DNA of 64,000 nt from Nonlabens ulvanivorans (GCF_000732625.1 NZ_JPJI01000005.1:1-64000); one strand, 5' to 3'. Positions 44,871 through 56,463 are shown, counted from the stretch's first letter. The notes: a model not told the origin generated them from the letters alone. Made by a program: numbers and translations.

Positions 44871-45383
44871 TTGAAAGGACTTGGAACCATTATTACGATA
44901 TGGGATAAAATAGTAGTGCTTCTTTATCTATTATCTGGTTTGTTACTTTTTGTAACATATTATTATGCTCTTTTGCCTATTGCGGTCATTCACAAATTAT
45001 TTGTTGCATTTGGTATCGGATGGTCATTTATGCTTTATGGATTATTTTACAAAAAATTAAAACAACCTTTTATTGTAACAAGCTTTATTGTATTTTCTAT
45101 AATTCAAATTATTATTTATGTAAGTTTCAAAAATGAATCCATCTTTTTTGATAGAATTGGAGGAACATATTTAAGTACACTCTTGTTCTTACCAGCCATG
45201 TTAATTTCTTATCATTTGTTTAATCTATTAAATCGATTCATATATAAAGATGATTTAATCATTACTGGACCTGGTAATCGTTTGGGACAGCCTCAAAACG
45301 GAAGAAAAATTAGAACTTTAGATTTTGTGTTTTCCTTTGCAGGAGCGTTATTGTTCCTTTTTGGCGTTACTATTTTATTTTAA
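44871..45383 (+). CDS. Hypothetical membrane protein
   Basis: 170 residues from a TTG at 44871, one base after the mutB stop. A GGAGG ribosome-binding sequence lies 6 nt before it, unusually good for this phylum, and it decides the start. Four hydrophobic helices are visible, near 13-34, 42-60, 66-86 and 103-122, with a final one at 150-169. I do not recognise the family. It is the last gene of the udk operon and may simply be carried along. Confidence 0.68.
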   Translation: MKGLGTIITIWDKIVVLLYLLSGLLLFVTYYYALLPIAVIHKLFVAFGIGWSFMLYGLFYKKLKQPFIVTSFIVFSIIQIIIYVSFKNESIFFDRIGGTYLSTLLFLPAMLISYHLFNLLNRFIYKDDLIITGPGNRLGQPQNGRKIRTLDFVFSFAGALLFLFGVTILF

Positions 45384-46105
45384 TTCGTTATCACATCAGT
45401 CCCTAAGAACTTATCATCTTTATTATAATACCATTGGCGCACTTTAGGCATATTGATTCCGCTGGTTTCATAATTTTCAGTTAGAATAATGTATTCACCA
45501 CTAGTTCTATCGATATCACCTTTTTGATCACGCTTGAAAAACTGATATATTTCCATTTTATAGGTCGTAGGGTCAAAATAAAAGTACCACACGTCGCTAC
45601 CTACATTTTCATCATACATCACCTCAAGGACTAGGTATTCTTTACCTTTAAAGCTTTTACGTTCCACTTGATTTGTTATAAAAGTTCCTGGATCTTCTAG
45701 CTTCATAGGTAAGCCGTAGAGATAAGTGTAATAGTTTTGCATAAATAATGCTCGTTCTTCATCTTTAAAAGTGGTTTCTAGTTGAGCCATCGGTTTCTTC
45801 TCATCTATCTTGAGTACGGTAGCATCACCTTTTTCTACTACATATGAGGTTGTAATACTATCACGGTTGACCACTAATGCAAATCGCTCAGCTGGTAGGT
45901 TTATATCAATATTACTTACACGATCAGGATTCCCAGGAGTAGTCATAGTTACTTGAAAATAATCTTGAAACGTTAGCCAGTTCCCATCAGGATCATGATG
46001 TTGAATCGCCTTATCTAGCAATTGTTGTCCTGTTAATTCTTGAGCTTGTAAGATAAACGTGTTTAGAAAAAGAAATAAGTAAAAAAATCGCATAGTCTGA
46101 ATCAT
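45380..46105 (-). CDS. DUF6503-like exported protein
   Basis: 241 residues, signal peptide ending QAQ. A second ATG at 46093 gives a slightly shorter leader. The mature part is LolA/LppX-like beta-rich. It contains GNWLTFQDYFQVTMTTPG, ALFMQNYYTYLYGLPMKLED, VWYFYFDPTTYKMEIYQFF and a final MPKVRQWYYNKDDKFLG. The YLYGLPMKLEDPG segment is shared with DUF6503-type proteins. Function unknown. It overlaps the convergent membrane protein gene by four bases. Confidence 0.7.
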   Translation of the reverse strand: MIQTMRFFYLFLFLNTFILQAQELTGQQLLDKAIQHHDPDGNWLTFQDYFQVTMTTPGNPDRVSNIDINLPAERFALVVNRDSITTSYVVEKGDATVLKIDEKKPMAQLETTFKDEERALFMQNYYTYLYGLPMKLEDPGTFITNQVERKSFKGKEYLVLEVMYDENVGSDVWYFYFDPTTYKMEIYQFFKRDQKGDIDRTSGEYIILTENYETSGINMPKVRQWYYNKDDKFLGTDVITN

Positions 46106-46152
46106 TTTAGAAAGCCTAAATTAGAATATTAATTCTATTCAGATATTAAAAT

Positions 46153-46350
46153 ATGCTACTCATTCATTCACCCGTTGGTCCACTAGCTATTATAATTGCT
46201 AGTATCATCATTTTAGGATCTGCTATAACTCTCTTTACCTTTGGTTATTTAAAGCGTGAATCAAACAAAAATCTTTCTACCATTTGCTATTATCTAGCAT
46301 CGGGATATTTGTTCATGATACTAATAGCATATTACTTTACCGTGATTTAA
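46153..46350 (+). CDS. Small two-helix membrane protein
   Basis: 65 residues with helices at about 10-31 and 45-64, separated by a basic loop (LKRESNKN). It sits in the only open space between two minus-strand genes and overlaps the next one's end by four bases. The composition and clean start support a real gene, but there is no known family. Low to moderate certainty. Confidence 0.55.
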   Translation: MLLIHSPVGPLAIIIASIIILGSAITLFTFGYLKRESNKNLSTICYYLASGYLFMILIAYYFTVI

Positions 46351-47114
46351 TTTTTTCTCGCTAATCTTCTAGCGAGACGTTTTTTATAAATCTTTAAACG
46401 GATACGCTGTACTCCACCACGTTGATCTTCAGGTATCGCCTCTATTCTATCGATATCTCTTTTTAATCGGTCGATACTTGCTATATTATCACTAATTCTT
46501 ATTCCTATCGCAACATTAAAGTAATTACCGCTATTAAAAGCATTACTTAAAGCTGGTGCTGTCGCTATTTTATAATCTACCATTTCAAAGCTAGGACTAG
46601 CAAATACAGATATCGCTGGAGTAAACTCATATTCAATACTCGTTGTAAACCTGAATAGAGTTCCACTATCTCTAAATTTTGCGCCGCCTTGAGCTGTTGT
46701 TTGACGATTCTTATTCTGGCTGTATCCTATACCGATATCTCCAGTAACATGCCATAAATCTGTAAAGCGGTAATCATATCCTGCAAACAGGTATGCGTTA
46801 AATTTTGTAGCTCTATCATAATTACCAACGATATCCACATCGTTAACTTTCATAAAATCATTAGATAATGCTGCACCGATATAAAGACCTTTATAAAGAT
46901 ATGCCTGTGTACGAATACCAAAGCCTAAACCACCGCTTAATCCATTGCCTATATAATTATCACCCATAGGCGTACCTCGCTGTATAAAAAGATCAGTCAC
47001 ATTTCTTCTTAACCGACTACTTTCTGGATCAGATATTGAATCTGTTTGTGCAAACATGCTATTAGAAAGCAATAGAGTTATTGCAATAATTAAGAATCTA
47101 AAATTGAACGACAT
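46347..47114 (-). CDS. Outer-membrane beta-barrel protein
   Basis: 255 residues from the ATG at 47114; an upstream ATG at 47129 is possible. The signal peptide ends MFAQ. The sequence alternates polar and hydrophobic residues, with GLGFGIRTQAYLYKGLYIGAAL, YLFAGYDYRF, IGYSQNKNRQ and FRFTTSIEYEFTPAISVFAS, as in small eight-stranded barrels. A basic C-terminal coil (RLKIYKKRLARRLARKN) follows. It overlaps the end of the upstream lipoprotein gene, suggesting coupling. Confidence 0.75.
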   Translation of the reverse strand: MSFNFRFLIIAITLLLSNSMFAQTDSISDPESSRLRRNVTDLFIQRGTPMGDNYIGNGLSGGLGFGIRTQAYLYKGLYIGAALSNDFMKVNDVDIVGNYDRATKFNAYLFAGYDYRFTDLWHVTGDIGIGYSQNKNRQTTAQGGAKFRDSGTLFRFTTSIEYEFTPAISVFASPSFEMVDYKIATAPALSNAFNSGNYFNVAIGIRISDNIASIDRLKRDIDRIEAIPEDQRGGVQRIRLKIYKKRLARRLARKN

Positions 47115-47793
47115 AATTCTCTGTTGCATTAGTAACCATAAATTGCTCTGTAATTAAAGAACCTGTAGCATCTTCATATTCAACCGTCATTATAGAAGGA
47201 TAAACCGTTTCAATATCGATAAATGTATCGCTAGACGACTGATTAAAAGGTAAAAACTCTCGATCTTCACATACAACCTCAGTTGTAATTCCTTCTTCTG
47301 TAAACTGGGAACAGTTTAATGATTCAAAAAATATTGAAGCATTAAAAACCTCTGTCACAGCAGTTGTGTTTGTAAAACTTAAGTTGACCACGGCCGACTG
47401 TTTCAATGTTTGAGTTGGAATATTATAATCTAACGTACCGGCATAATTTCCATTACTAATACTTATGTTACGTCTAGGATAATCTGTAGATGTAAGACTA
47501 AAACTGGTTTGCTCATCTGTATTAACAAGCATTAAAAAAGAAACATCACCATTAGAATCAGTAATACCAGAACCTAGAATAAAATCCTCATCTGCAGGAC
47601 TAAATTTAGTAAAGCCGCTGGATTGAAAATCATAAGAATAAAATCCGCTATACACAACGACTTCTACATTCTCAACAGGATTATTAGCACCATCTACAAC
47701 AGTTGTAGAAAATAATGCTCTTTTATTATTATCAATTCTGGCTTCGCAAGAAATTAATAATACTATAAGGCTTAAGCATATTAAATATTTCAT
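47098..47793 (-). CDS. Lipoprotein with a carboxypeptidase-regulatory-like Ig fold
   Basis: 231 residues, lipobox LISC (Cys16). The first domain resembles a transthyretin-like/CarboxypepD_reg beta sandwich: LFSTTVVDGANNPVENVEVVVYS and SGITDSNGDVSFLML. The second half is also beta-rich and contains two cysteines (NCSQF, VVCED) that may form a disulfide. The barrel gene at 46347 overlaps its 3' end, so the pair may act together at the outer membrane. No specific function is known. Confidence 0.72.
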   Translation of the reverse strand: MKYLICLSLIVLLISCEARIDNNKRALFSTTVVDGANNPVENVEVVVYSGFYSYDFQSSGFTKFSPADEDFILGSGITDSNGDVSFLMLVNTDEQTSFSLTSTDYPRRNISISNGNYAGTLDYNIPTQTLKQSAVVNLSFTNTTAVTEVFNASIFFESLNCSQFTEEGITTEVVCEDREFLPFNQSSSDTFIDIETVYPSIMTVEYEDATGSLITEQFMVTNATENYVVQF

Positions 47794-47845
47794 ATTTCCT
47801 ATTTTACAATAGATGCAAAGTAATTATAATAGTTGCGTAACAGCT

Positions 47846-47888
47846 ATAAAAAAAGGCCACAAATTCTAGTTTATAGAACTTGTGGCCT
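47846..47888 (-). terminator. Terminator of the ferredoxin gene
   Basis: Stem AAGGCCACAA / TTGTGGCCTT extended by further pairing, with a U-run on the minus strand. Confidence 0.75.
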
Positions 47889-47909
47889 TAATTATATCAA
47901 ATAATAAAT

Positions 47910-49395
<1,486 letters not shown>

Positions 49396-49466
49396 TCATT
49401 TATTGATTTTCTAACGTGCTTTGGGTTGATAATTTGCATTTTTGTAAATATCGTAAACTCTCAATT

Positions 49467-50525
49467 ATGAAAATCCATAATTTTTCGGCAGGACCATGTA
49501 TTCTACCACAAGACGTATTTCAACAAGCTTCAAAAGCGGTTTTAGACTTTAACGGCCTTAGTATTCTTGAGATATCGCATCGTAGTAAAGACTTTGTTGC
49601 TGTTATGGAAAAGGCTCAATCACTGGCATTAGAGCACTTAGGCCTTACTAATAAAGGCTATAAAGCACTCTTTTTAGGTGGTGGAGCAAGTATGCAGTTT
49701 TTAATGACTGCTTATAACTTATTAGAGAAAAAGGCAGCTTATTTAAATACAGGAACTTGGTCAGATAAAGCTATTAAAGAAGCTAAAGCTTTTGGTGATA
49801 TTATAGAAGTAGCTTCTTCTAAAGATGCTAATTATAATTTTATACCTAAGGATTATCAGGTGCCAACTGATGCAGATTATTTTCATATCACTAGCAATAA
49901 TACCATCTTTGGCACACAATTAAAAACAGTTCCTCAAGTTAATATTCCGCTAGTTTGTGATATGAGTAGTGACATCTTCTCTCGTCAGTTGGATTTTACG
50001 AAATTTGATTTGATTTATGCAGGAGCTCAAAAGAATATGGGACCAGCTGGTGCTACATTAGTAATAGTTAAAGAGGATCTTTTAGGAAAAGTGACACGTC
50101 ACATTCCTTCTATGTTAAACTATCAAACACATATCAGTAAAGATTCTATGTTTAACACGCCACCTGTATTTCCTATTTATGTAAGCATGTTAACCTTAGA
50201 ATGGTTGAAAAATAATGGAGGAATTGATGCCATAGAAAAAGCTAACAATGAAAAAGCAGCATTAATTTATGGTGAAATAGATCGTAATGAACTATTCCAA
50301 GGATTTGCAGCTGTAGAAGATCGTTCTAATATGAATGCTACTTTCTCTCTAAAAGATGAGGCTCATAAAGAAGCATTTGATAACTTATGGAATGCAGCAA
50401 ACATAAGCGGCCTTAACGGTCATAGATCTGTAGGCGGTTATAGAGCGAGTATGTACAATGCATTACCTTTAGAAAGTGTTCAAGTGCTAGTAGATGTAAT
50501 GAAAGAATTAGAAAAAAAGGCATAA
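49467..50525 (+). CDS. serC: Phosphoserine aminotransferase
   Basis: 352 residues from the ATG at 49467; the frame is open further upstream but lacks family features. The pattern [32 protein letters not shown] and the PLP lysine in GAQKN (Lys189) match SerC, which makes phosphoserine from 3-phosphohydroxypyruvate in serine synthesis (and related vitamin B6 steps). Next to serA, with about 140 nt between. Confidence 0.95.
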   Translation: MKIHNFSAGPCILPQDVFQQASKAVLDFNGLSILEISHRSKDFVAVMEKAQSLALEHLGLTNKGYKALFLGGGASMQFLMTAYNLLEKKAAYLNTGTWSDKAIKEAKAFGDIIEVASSKDANYNFIPKDYQVPTDADYFHITSNNTIFGTQLKTVPQVNIPLVCDMSSDIFSRQLDFTKFDLIYAGAQKNMGPAGATLVIVKEDLLGKVTRHIPSMLNYQTHISKDSMFNTPPVFPIYVSMLTLEWLKNNGGIDAIEKANNEKAALIYGEIDRNELFQGFAAVEDRSNMNATFSLKDEAHKEAFDNLWNAANISGLNGHRSVGGYRASMYNALPLESVQVLVDVMKELEKKA

Positions 50526-50664
50526 GCAGTACAGATTTTATAGATGCGTAAAGGGAGATTTACTGATAAATTTTTATCACGAATCTCATAGAAATAAAGA
50601 GTAGTATAAAACCTAATTAAAAACTACAGTTATTGATTAACTGACAATAGACAATACAATTAAG

Positions 50665-51624
50665 ATGAGCAAAAAAGTATTAGCAAACGATGGAGTTTCA
50701 CAAAGCGGAATAGACAAGTTAACAGCAGCTGGTTATGAGGTAATTACTACTAACGTAGCACAAGATCAACTAGAAAGTTATATCAATAAACATGAAATTG
50801 CAGTATTGTTAGTGCGATCAGCAACGACAGCTCGCAAAGAACTTATAGATAACTGCCCTAACCTTAAGATTATAGGTCGTGGCGGTGTAGGAATGGATAA
50901 CATCGATGTAGAATATGCACGTGAGAAAGGCTTAAAGGTTATCAATACACCAGCTGCAAGTAGCGCCAGTGTGGCTGAGTTAGTTTTTGCTCACCTTTAT
51001 GGTGGTGTCCGTTTCCTTTACGACAGTAACCGCAATATGCCTCTAGAAGGAGATACGAATTTTAAAGGATTGAAAAAACAATATGCAAAAGGTTCTGAAC
51101 TACGTGGTAGAACTCTCGGTATTATAGGAATAGGTCGTATAGGTCAAGAAGTTGCTAAAATTGCTGCTGGTGTAGGAATGAAAGTTGTGGCTCATGATTC
51201 TTATGCAGACACTGCTCCTACCGTTTCTTGGGAATTATTTGACGGACAAACCGTTTCTGTAGAGATTCCATTAGTTAGTAAAGAAGAATTGCTAGCACAA
51301 TCAGACTTTGTCACTTTACATGTTCCTGCTCAAAAAGATTACGTAATTAGCGAGCTAGAATTTAATCAAATGAAAAAAGGCGCTGCTATTATAAATGCAG
51401 CTCGTGGTGGTGTTATAGATGAGGTGGCACTTGTAAACGCATTGGAATCTGAGCATATTTCATTTGCCGCTCTAGATACTTTTGAAAAAGAACCACAACC
51501 AGAAATGGTCTTACTTATGAATTCTAATCTATCTTTAAGTCCGCACATCGGTGCTGCGACTAATGAAGCTCAAGACCGTATAGGAACTGAACTTGCAGAT
51601 CAGATTATTGAGATATTAGGATAA
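50665..51624 (+). CDS. serA: D-3-phosphoglycerate dehydrogenase, short form
   Basis: 319 residues, no C-terminal ACT domain, so not regulated by serine binding in the usual way. The NAD-binding motif GIIGIGRIGQEVAK is present, with the catalytic Arg in NAARGGVIDE and His in SPHIGAATNE. It oxidises 3-phosphoglycerate to phosphohydroxypyruvate, feeding SerC. Forms a serC-serA pair on the same strand. The short form is usual in Bacteroidota. Confidence 0.92.
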   Translation: MSKKVLANDGVSQSGIDKLTAAGYEVITTNVAQDQLESYINKHEIAVLLVRSATTARKELIDNCPNLKIIGRGGVGMDNIDVEYAREKGLKVINTPAASSASVAELVFAHLYGGVRFLYDSNRNMPLEGDTNFKGLKKQYAKGSELRGRTLGIIGIGRIGQEVAKIAAGVGMKVVAHDSYADTAPTVSWELFDGQTVSVEIPLVSKEELLAQSDFVTLHVPAQKDYVISELEFNQMKKGAAIINAARGGVIDEVALVNALESEHISFAALDTFEKEPQPEMVLLMNSNLSLSPHIGAATNEAQDRIGTELADQIIEILG

Positions 51625-51641
51625 ATAATTTCAAAACTGTG

Positions 51642-51669
51642 AAAAGTCGTGAATTGTTTCTCGGCTTTT
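51642..51669 (+). terminator. Weak intrinsic terminator
   Basis: Stem AAAAGTCG / CGGCTTTT with a G-U pair and a 12-nt loop after serA. Confidence 0.55.
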
Positions 51670-51682
51670 TTATGGTATATAA

Positions 51683-51704
51683 TTACGCTTTCGCGAAAGC
51701 GTAA
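51683..51704. repeat. Dispersed palindrome, intergenic copy 7
   Basis: 22-nt perfect palindrome around core 51687-51700, between the serA terminator and the DUF1456 gene. Confidence 0.9.
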
Positions 51705-51746
51705 CAACAACACACTATTGCTATCTTTACAATCCAATAACGATAC

Positions 51747-52244
51747 ATGGACAATAATGACATTTTAAGACGCTTGCGATTTATACTCAATTTGAGTGAC
51801 GATGCAATGATCGATACCTATGCTAAAGGTGGCGCACCAGTAACACGTGCTGAAGTAAGCGACTGGCTTAAAAAGGAAGAAGATGTAGATTTTAAAGAAG
51901 TTGTAGACGTTAATTTAGCGACCTTTCTTAATGGTGTGATTGTTAATTATCGTGGTAAAAAAGATGGCGTTACTCCTGAAGCAGAAATGGTTCTGGACAA
52001 CAATACGATTCTGCGTAAACTTAAAATTGCTTTTAACTTTAAGTCTGATGAATTAATTTATATCTGGAAAAAGGCAGATGTCGAAATAAGTGAAACAGAA
52101 TTAAGTGCTTTCTTTAGAAAAAAAACACATGCTAAGTATAAATACTTAAATGATCAATACTTACGTAAGTTTTTAAAAGGCTTTCAAATTCAGCGTAAAA
52201 CACAACGTGAAAAAGAGGAGAAACGGAACTCTTACAAAAAGTAA
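51747..52244 (+). CDS. DUF1456 family protein (YehS-like)
   Basis: 165 residues containing two similar units. The first is DNNDILRRLRFILNLSDDAMIDTY...TRAEVSDWLKKEED and the second DNNTILRKLKIAFNFKSDELIYIW...SETELSAFFRKKTH. This two-repeat helical layout is DUF1456, the Escherichia coli YehS family, of unknown function. The C-terminus is basic. Terminator at 52250. Confidence 0.85.
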   Translation: MDNNDILRRLRFILNLSDDAMIDTYAKGGAPVTRAEVSDWLKKEEDVDFKEVVDVNLATFLNGVIVNYRGKKDGVTPEAEMVLDNNTILRKLKIAFNFKSDELIYIWKKADVEISETELSAFFRKKTHAKYKYLNDQYLRKFLKGFQIQRKTQREKEEKRNSYKK

Positions 52245-52249
52245 TATAT

Positions 52250-52285
52250 AAAAAAAGCCTCATCGTTAATGATGAGGCTTTTTTT
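52250..52285. terminator. Bidirectional terminator
   Basis: Stem AAAAAAAGCCTCATC / GATGAGGCTTTTTTT with a 6-nt loop, between the convergent DUF1456 and cytochrome c biogenesis genes. Confidence 0.9.
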
Positions 52286-52306
52286 ATGCATAGTTTCATT
52301 CAAGGA

Positions 52307-55300
52307 TTATTCTTCTCGATCCTTCTTTTTAAAGACTTTCTTTTCTTTTATATAAGCTGGTATACCGATGGCAGCAACAAATATTAAGAAGTATCCAACA
52401 TATTTTAAAGACAAGACTTGATCTCCACTAGCATAACTATGTAAGCCAGATAAGTAGAAATTCACACCGAAATAAGTCATTAAAATCGATAGAAAAGCAA
52501 GGATAGACCACAAATTAAATGTCCACCTACTTTTTAGTCCTGGTACTAATCTTAAGTGGAGTACAATGGCATAAACAAAGATGCTAATAAGCGCCCAAGT
52601 CTCTTTAGGATCCCAGCCCCAGTAACGTCCCCAACTTTCATTTGCCCACATACCACCTAAAAAGTTACCTATGGTGAGCATTATTAATCCTATGGTAATG
52701 GCTGCTTCATTGATATAAGTAAGTTGCTTAATATTTAAATCCATGCGCTTTTTATTCTTATCATTTGAAAAAATCATAAGTATAAAAGTGATAATTCCTA
52801 AAATCATTCCTAAAGCAAATGGTCCATAACTAGCCACAATAACAGCAACATGTATCATCAACCAATAACTATCTAGGACTGGTTGTATGTTTGCCACATC
52901 TGGATCTAACCAGTTTAAATGTGCAACCCATAATACTATAGCTACCACAAAAGCTGCCGCCGCCATCGTTAATTCGCTCTTACGACCTAGTAGCAAACCG
53001 AATAGCATGATTGCCCAAGCTACATACAGCAAAGACTCATATGCATCAGACCATGGTGCGTGACCACTGATATACCATCTAGTAATTAAACCTGCCATGT
53101 GAACGACAAACAATCCAATAATCACTACTTTATGAAATTGAATAGCGTATCGTAATTCTTTCAACGGTTTCTTCATTAAAATTTCAGAAACCAGTAGAAT
53201 GATTAAGAAAACGCCAAACCATGCATACCACATGTAAAGGTTTCTAAAAACATCATATTTGTTATAGAGGATTTCAGCTTTAATTTTATTCTCGCTAGGC
53301 ATCACCTCGCCTCCATATGCTTTTTGAAAACGATTAAGACTTGCTAATACTTGATCTGCCTCGGTATAATCTCCTTTTACCTTTCCATATCTCAATGTTT
53401 GAAGATATGCTGGTATAAACTGTTTAGTTAGTACAGAGTCAGTAGATTTAAATCCTGCATCATTCAATTCTGGATAAGAATACCATTTATTAATAGGATC
53501 ATTAGGTTTAGGGAATATTCTAATCATAGAACTAGAAACCACCTGATCTAGTATTCCTAGGTTTGAGTTAACATCGATAAAATCTTTTTGAAAAGCATTT
53601 TTGCGATCCGACTGATTTGCTTCATCTAGATATGGTGCAAGTTTGAAAGCTATAAACTCACCGTCTGGAGATCTAAAAAAGTCCATCCCAGCAGCATATT
53701 TTCTAGAACGATCTATACCTAAAATATCTCTGATAGAATCATTTCCTCTTTTTAATCTAATCAATGGAACCTCATACCATAGGTTACCAAACTGCATCAT
53801 ACTTAACAAAGTCTGTTCTGGCGAAAGACGTACAACACTATCTCCTACCGTTGCTTCATAATAATCACGCTCTGATATCTTACGCAATAATTCAGAAGCT
53901 AGTGTACTAATAGGCTTCATACGACCATTATCCTGTATAATCACTTCACCAAACTTATCTGCCTGTTCTTGCGGTATCATATTAGCAACAATGATGCTAT
54001 CCAACCTAGATACTGGCGTTTGTCTTAATTTAGTGTTTGTAGCCGTTACCTCTTGATGTTCTCCAGGAGCGTGATCGTGACCTTCATGTCCATCTTGGGC
54101 AAAGCTAAAAGTAGACATCAATAAGATGAGAACAGCGGTGATATTCAATTTGGCTTTTCTTTTATTAACACGTTTTATCAATCGTCCTAATTCACCAAAT
54201 CGAGTATTAGGATCAAATAATAGGGCTAGTAATCCTAGATATAAAAGATAATAACCAGCATAAGTCACGGTCTTACCCCAAAAATCATAATTAACAGATA
54301 AGTGAGTTCCTAGTTCGTCAGGATCAAATCCTGCTTGAAAAAATCGATATCCTTCTTTATCTAAAACGTTGTTCATATAAATACGTTGTGAGGTACTCCC
54401 ATTATCGTCGTTTACTAAAACTTTACTCTCAAAAGCGGCATATGCCTTCTCGGTACCAGGATGCTTATCTGCTATAAAATCCTCAAGAGTGATAGAAAAT
54501 GGAAGTTCACGCATGATAGAACCATACTTAATGTAAAGATTCACTCCATTAACTTCAACATCTACATAATCAGACACTATACCTTTTCCACCTAGCATTT
54601 CTATTCTCTTACTATCACCACCAGATGTTACCGTTGCCTTTATCCCATAAGCCTTTGCCGCAGTAGGCTCAGGTGATTTAATAATACCAACGTTACCAGC
54701 TGTAATCGGTTCTGGAATCACAAACTGCATATTCCCTAAAGTATATAGAGATCTTAAATTTAAAGTCTGAATACTATCTTTAAAAACTTCGCCTTGCATC
54801 TGATCTGCCATACGCATGAACTGACCTTCAAAAGGTGTTTGAATAGTATAACCATTCCAGTTTTCTACAATATTGACAATGTCCTCTGCTGCTGCTAGTT
54901 CTGGATCTAAATTAACTCCAAAAAGTGTATTGTGTATTAAAGCCTTTTCACCATCTTTCAATAGGTGATCATGACGTGTTCCTTGTCCGGCTTCTACGAT
55001 TTTAAGATAACGTTCTTTTCCATCTTCACTAGGTATTAAACCTTCTACAGCATCAAAAATCAATGTGTCGATTGTTATGGAAATGTCTTTATCATAAAAC
55101 TCTTCATTTAAAGAGTAATCATAATCGTATGGTGTGATTAACATCTTATCCTTTATCTCACGCTGCATTTCTTGCCCATCTGGACTCATTCCTTGCATGA
55201 TCACACTCATATAAGTTTCATCAGAATAAAAAGCCTCTTCTGTATTTCCTTCACGTATCAACATCATTCCTTCAAAAGAAATATAACGAGTAATACCAGC

Positions 55301-55579
55301 TCCTATAATGATAAGTATCCATGATAAATGTAAAGTTAGCGTCGCCCACTTTTTCCACTGTAATAATTGATAACGCTTTATATTCCCTATAAAATTGAGT
55401 ACCAATAAGAACATCATTGCACTAAACCACCATGCGTTATAAATCCACTTTTTTGAAGTAGGTGTGTCATAAATATGTTCTATCCATGTACCTACCGCCA
55501 TGCTCAACGCAAATGCAAATAATAAAAAAGTCATGGTTCTAGTAGAGAAGAGTAACTTGACAATCCAGTGGTCTTTCAT
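52307..55579 (-). CDS. Fused cytochrome c biogenesis protein CcsBA (ResBC)
   Basis: 1090 residues. The N-terminal part is ResB/CcsB-like, with helices near 15-35, 50-65 and 75-100, then a long periplasmic region ending at a further helix near 455-475. A second hydrophobic segment with His-rich EGHDHAPGEHQ follows, then a periplasmic region. The C-terminal CcsA-like half has several helices and the WWD haem-handling motif (WGRYWGWDPKETWAL, about 984-998) flanked by conserved histidines. It moves haem across the membrane and ligates it to apocytochrome c in system II maturation. The fusion is typical of Bacteroidota. Confidence 0.93.
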   Translation of the reverse strand: MKDHWIVKLLFSTRTMTFLLFAFALSMAVGTWIEHIYDTPTSKKWIYNAWWFSAMMFLLVLNFIGNIKRYQLLQWKKWATLTLHLSWILIIIGAGITRYISFEGMMLIREGNTEEAFYSDETYMSVIMQGMSPDGQEMQREIKDKMLITPYDYDYSLNEEFYDKDISITIDTLIFDAVEGLIPSEDGKERYLKIVEAGQGTRHDHLLKDGEKALIHNTLFGVNLDPELAAAEDIVNIVENWNGYTIQTPFEGQFMRMADQMQGEVFKDSIQTLNLRSLYTLGNMQFVIPEPITAGNVGIIKSPEPTAAKAYGIKATVTSGGDSKRIEMLGGKGIVSDYVDVEVNGVNLYIKYGSIMRELPFSITLEDFIADKHPGTEKAYAAFESKVLVNDDNGSTSQRIYMNNVLDKEGYRFFQAGFDPDELGTHLSVNYDFWGKTVTYAGYYLLYLGLLALLFDPNTRFGELGRLIKRVNKRKAKLNITAVLILLMSTFSFAQDGHEGHDHAPGEHQEVTATNTKLRQTPVSRLDSIIVANMIPQEQADKFGEVIIQDNGRMKPISTLASELLRKISERDYYEATVGDSVVRLSPEQTLLSMMQFGNLWYEVPLIRLKRGNDSIRDILGIDRSRKYAAGMDFFRSPDGEFIAFKLAPYLDEANQSDRKNAFQKDFIDVNSNLGILDQVVSSSMIRIFPKPNDPINKWYSYPELNDAGFKSTDSVLTKQFIPAYLQTLRYGKVKGDYTEADQVLASLNRFQKAYGGEVMPSENKIKAEILYNKYDVFRNLYMWYAWFGVFLIILLVSEILMKKPLKELRYAIQFHKVVIIGLFVVHMAGLITRWYISGHAPWSDAYESLLYVAWAIMLFGLLLGRKSELTMAAAAFVVAIVLWVAHLNWLDPDVANIQPVLDSYWLMIHVAVIVASYGPFALGMILGIITFILMIFSNDKNKKRMDLNIKQLTYINEAAITIGLIMLTIGNFLGGMWANESWGRYWGWDPKETWALISIFVYAIVLHLRLVPGLKSRWTFNLWSILAFLSILMTYFGVNFYLSGLHSYASGDQVLSLKYVGYFLIFVAAIGIPAYIKEKKVFKKKDREE

Positions 55580-55598
55580 AGCGCTGTTTTACAGTTTG

Positions 55599-55606
55599 CA
55601 AAGATA
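55599..55606 (-). promoter_or_regulatory. -7 box TATCTTTG for CcsBA gene
   Basis: TAnnTTTG match 19 nt upstream of the ATG at 55579. Confidence 0.6.
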
Positions 55607-55665
55607 CTTTACAAAACCCGTTTCACCTAGCTTGTAGGTCGTTCCACAGTTTGTATTTTTACAAC

Positions 55666-56463
55666 ATGATGGAGATAATTGTAATCGGTACTGGTAACCT
55701 AGGTTTAAATCTATGTAAGGCTATTGAAAATCAATATGTTAATAATGATTCCGCTTTCGCGAAAGCAAAAAACACGAACGTTAAAAATACCCTAAAATTA
55801 GTAGGTTACTACAACACGAGCGCTACGTGTATAGATACTCTAAAGGCACCACTACTCTACTCTATCAAGGCTCTTCCTAAAGCAGATCTGGTTATTATCG
55901 CAACACCAGATGATCACATCGTTAATGTAAGTACTACCATTAACAGTAACGCCATTATAGCTCACACCAGTGGTAGCGTTGCAATGCAGGCTGTATCTAA
56001 CCATGTTAATCACGGTGTTTTTTATATACCACAAAGTTTCAGTAAGTCTAGAGAAATGAACTTTAAAGAATTGCCTATCTGTGTCGAGTTTAATAACAAT
56101 ATTGCTCAAGAAGGATTGGAGAAATTAGGCAATCAGTTGTCTAGCAAGCTTACATATCTTAATTCACAACAACGTGGACGTTTACACATCGCTGCCGTTT
56201 ATATGAATAACTTTGTCAACCACTGTTATACAAAAGCCGATGAAATTTTAAATGAAGCTAATATTGATGCTTCTTTACTATATCCTTTAATGAATGAAAC
56301 GCTTGCAAAAGCACAAGAAATAAGCCCATATGAGGCGCAAACAGGTCCTGCAAGGCGTAACGATGTGCAAACCATTGCGAGACATCTTGAGGCTATAAAA
56401 TCTAATGATCGCAATATGTATGACGCGATTACACAATCAATTAAAAACACCTATGGCAATTAG
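55666..56463 (+). CDS. Rossmann-like and DUF2520 domain protein
   Basis: 265 residues from the first ATG of an ATG pair at 55666/55669. The dinucleotide motif IIVIGTGNLGLNLCKAI leads a Rossmann domain with LVIIATPDDHI and AHTSGSVAM. The helical C-terminal half (AVYMNNFVNHCYTKADEIL, TGPARRNDVQTIARHLE) matches DUF2520. It resembles NADP-dependent imine/ketopantoate-type reductases, but the substrate is unknown. First gene of an operon, overlapping kdsC by 11 nt. Palindrome copy in frame near residue 30 (SAFAKAK). Confidence 0.85.
   Translation: MMEIIVIGTGNLGLNLCKAIENQYVNNDSAFAKAKNTNVKNTLKLVGYYNTSATCIDTLKAPLLYSIKALPKADLVIIATPDDHIVNVSTTINSNAIIAHTSGSVAMQAVSNHVNHGVFYIPQSFSKSREMNFKELPICVEFNNNIAQEGLEKLGNQLSSKLTYLNSQQRGRLHIAAVYMNNFVNHCYTKADEILNEANIDASLLYPLMNETLAKAQEISPYEAQTGPARRNDVQTIARHLEAIKSNDRNMYDAITQSIKNTYGN
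55753..55766. repeat. Dispersed palindrome inside DUF2520 gene
   Basis: Exact core, read Ser-Ala-Phe-Ala-Lys-Ala-Lys, in a loop region after the first Rossmann helix. Confidence 0.9.
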
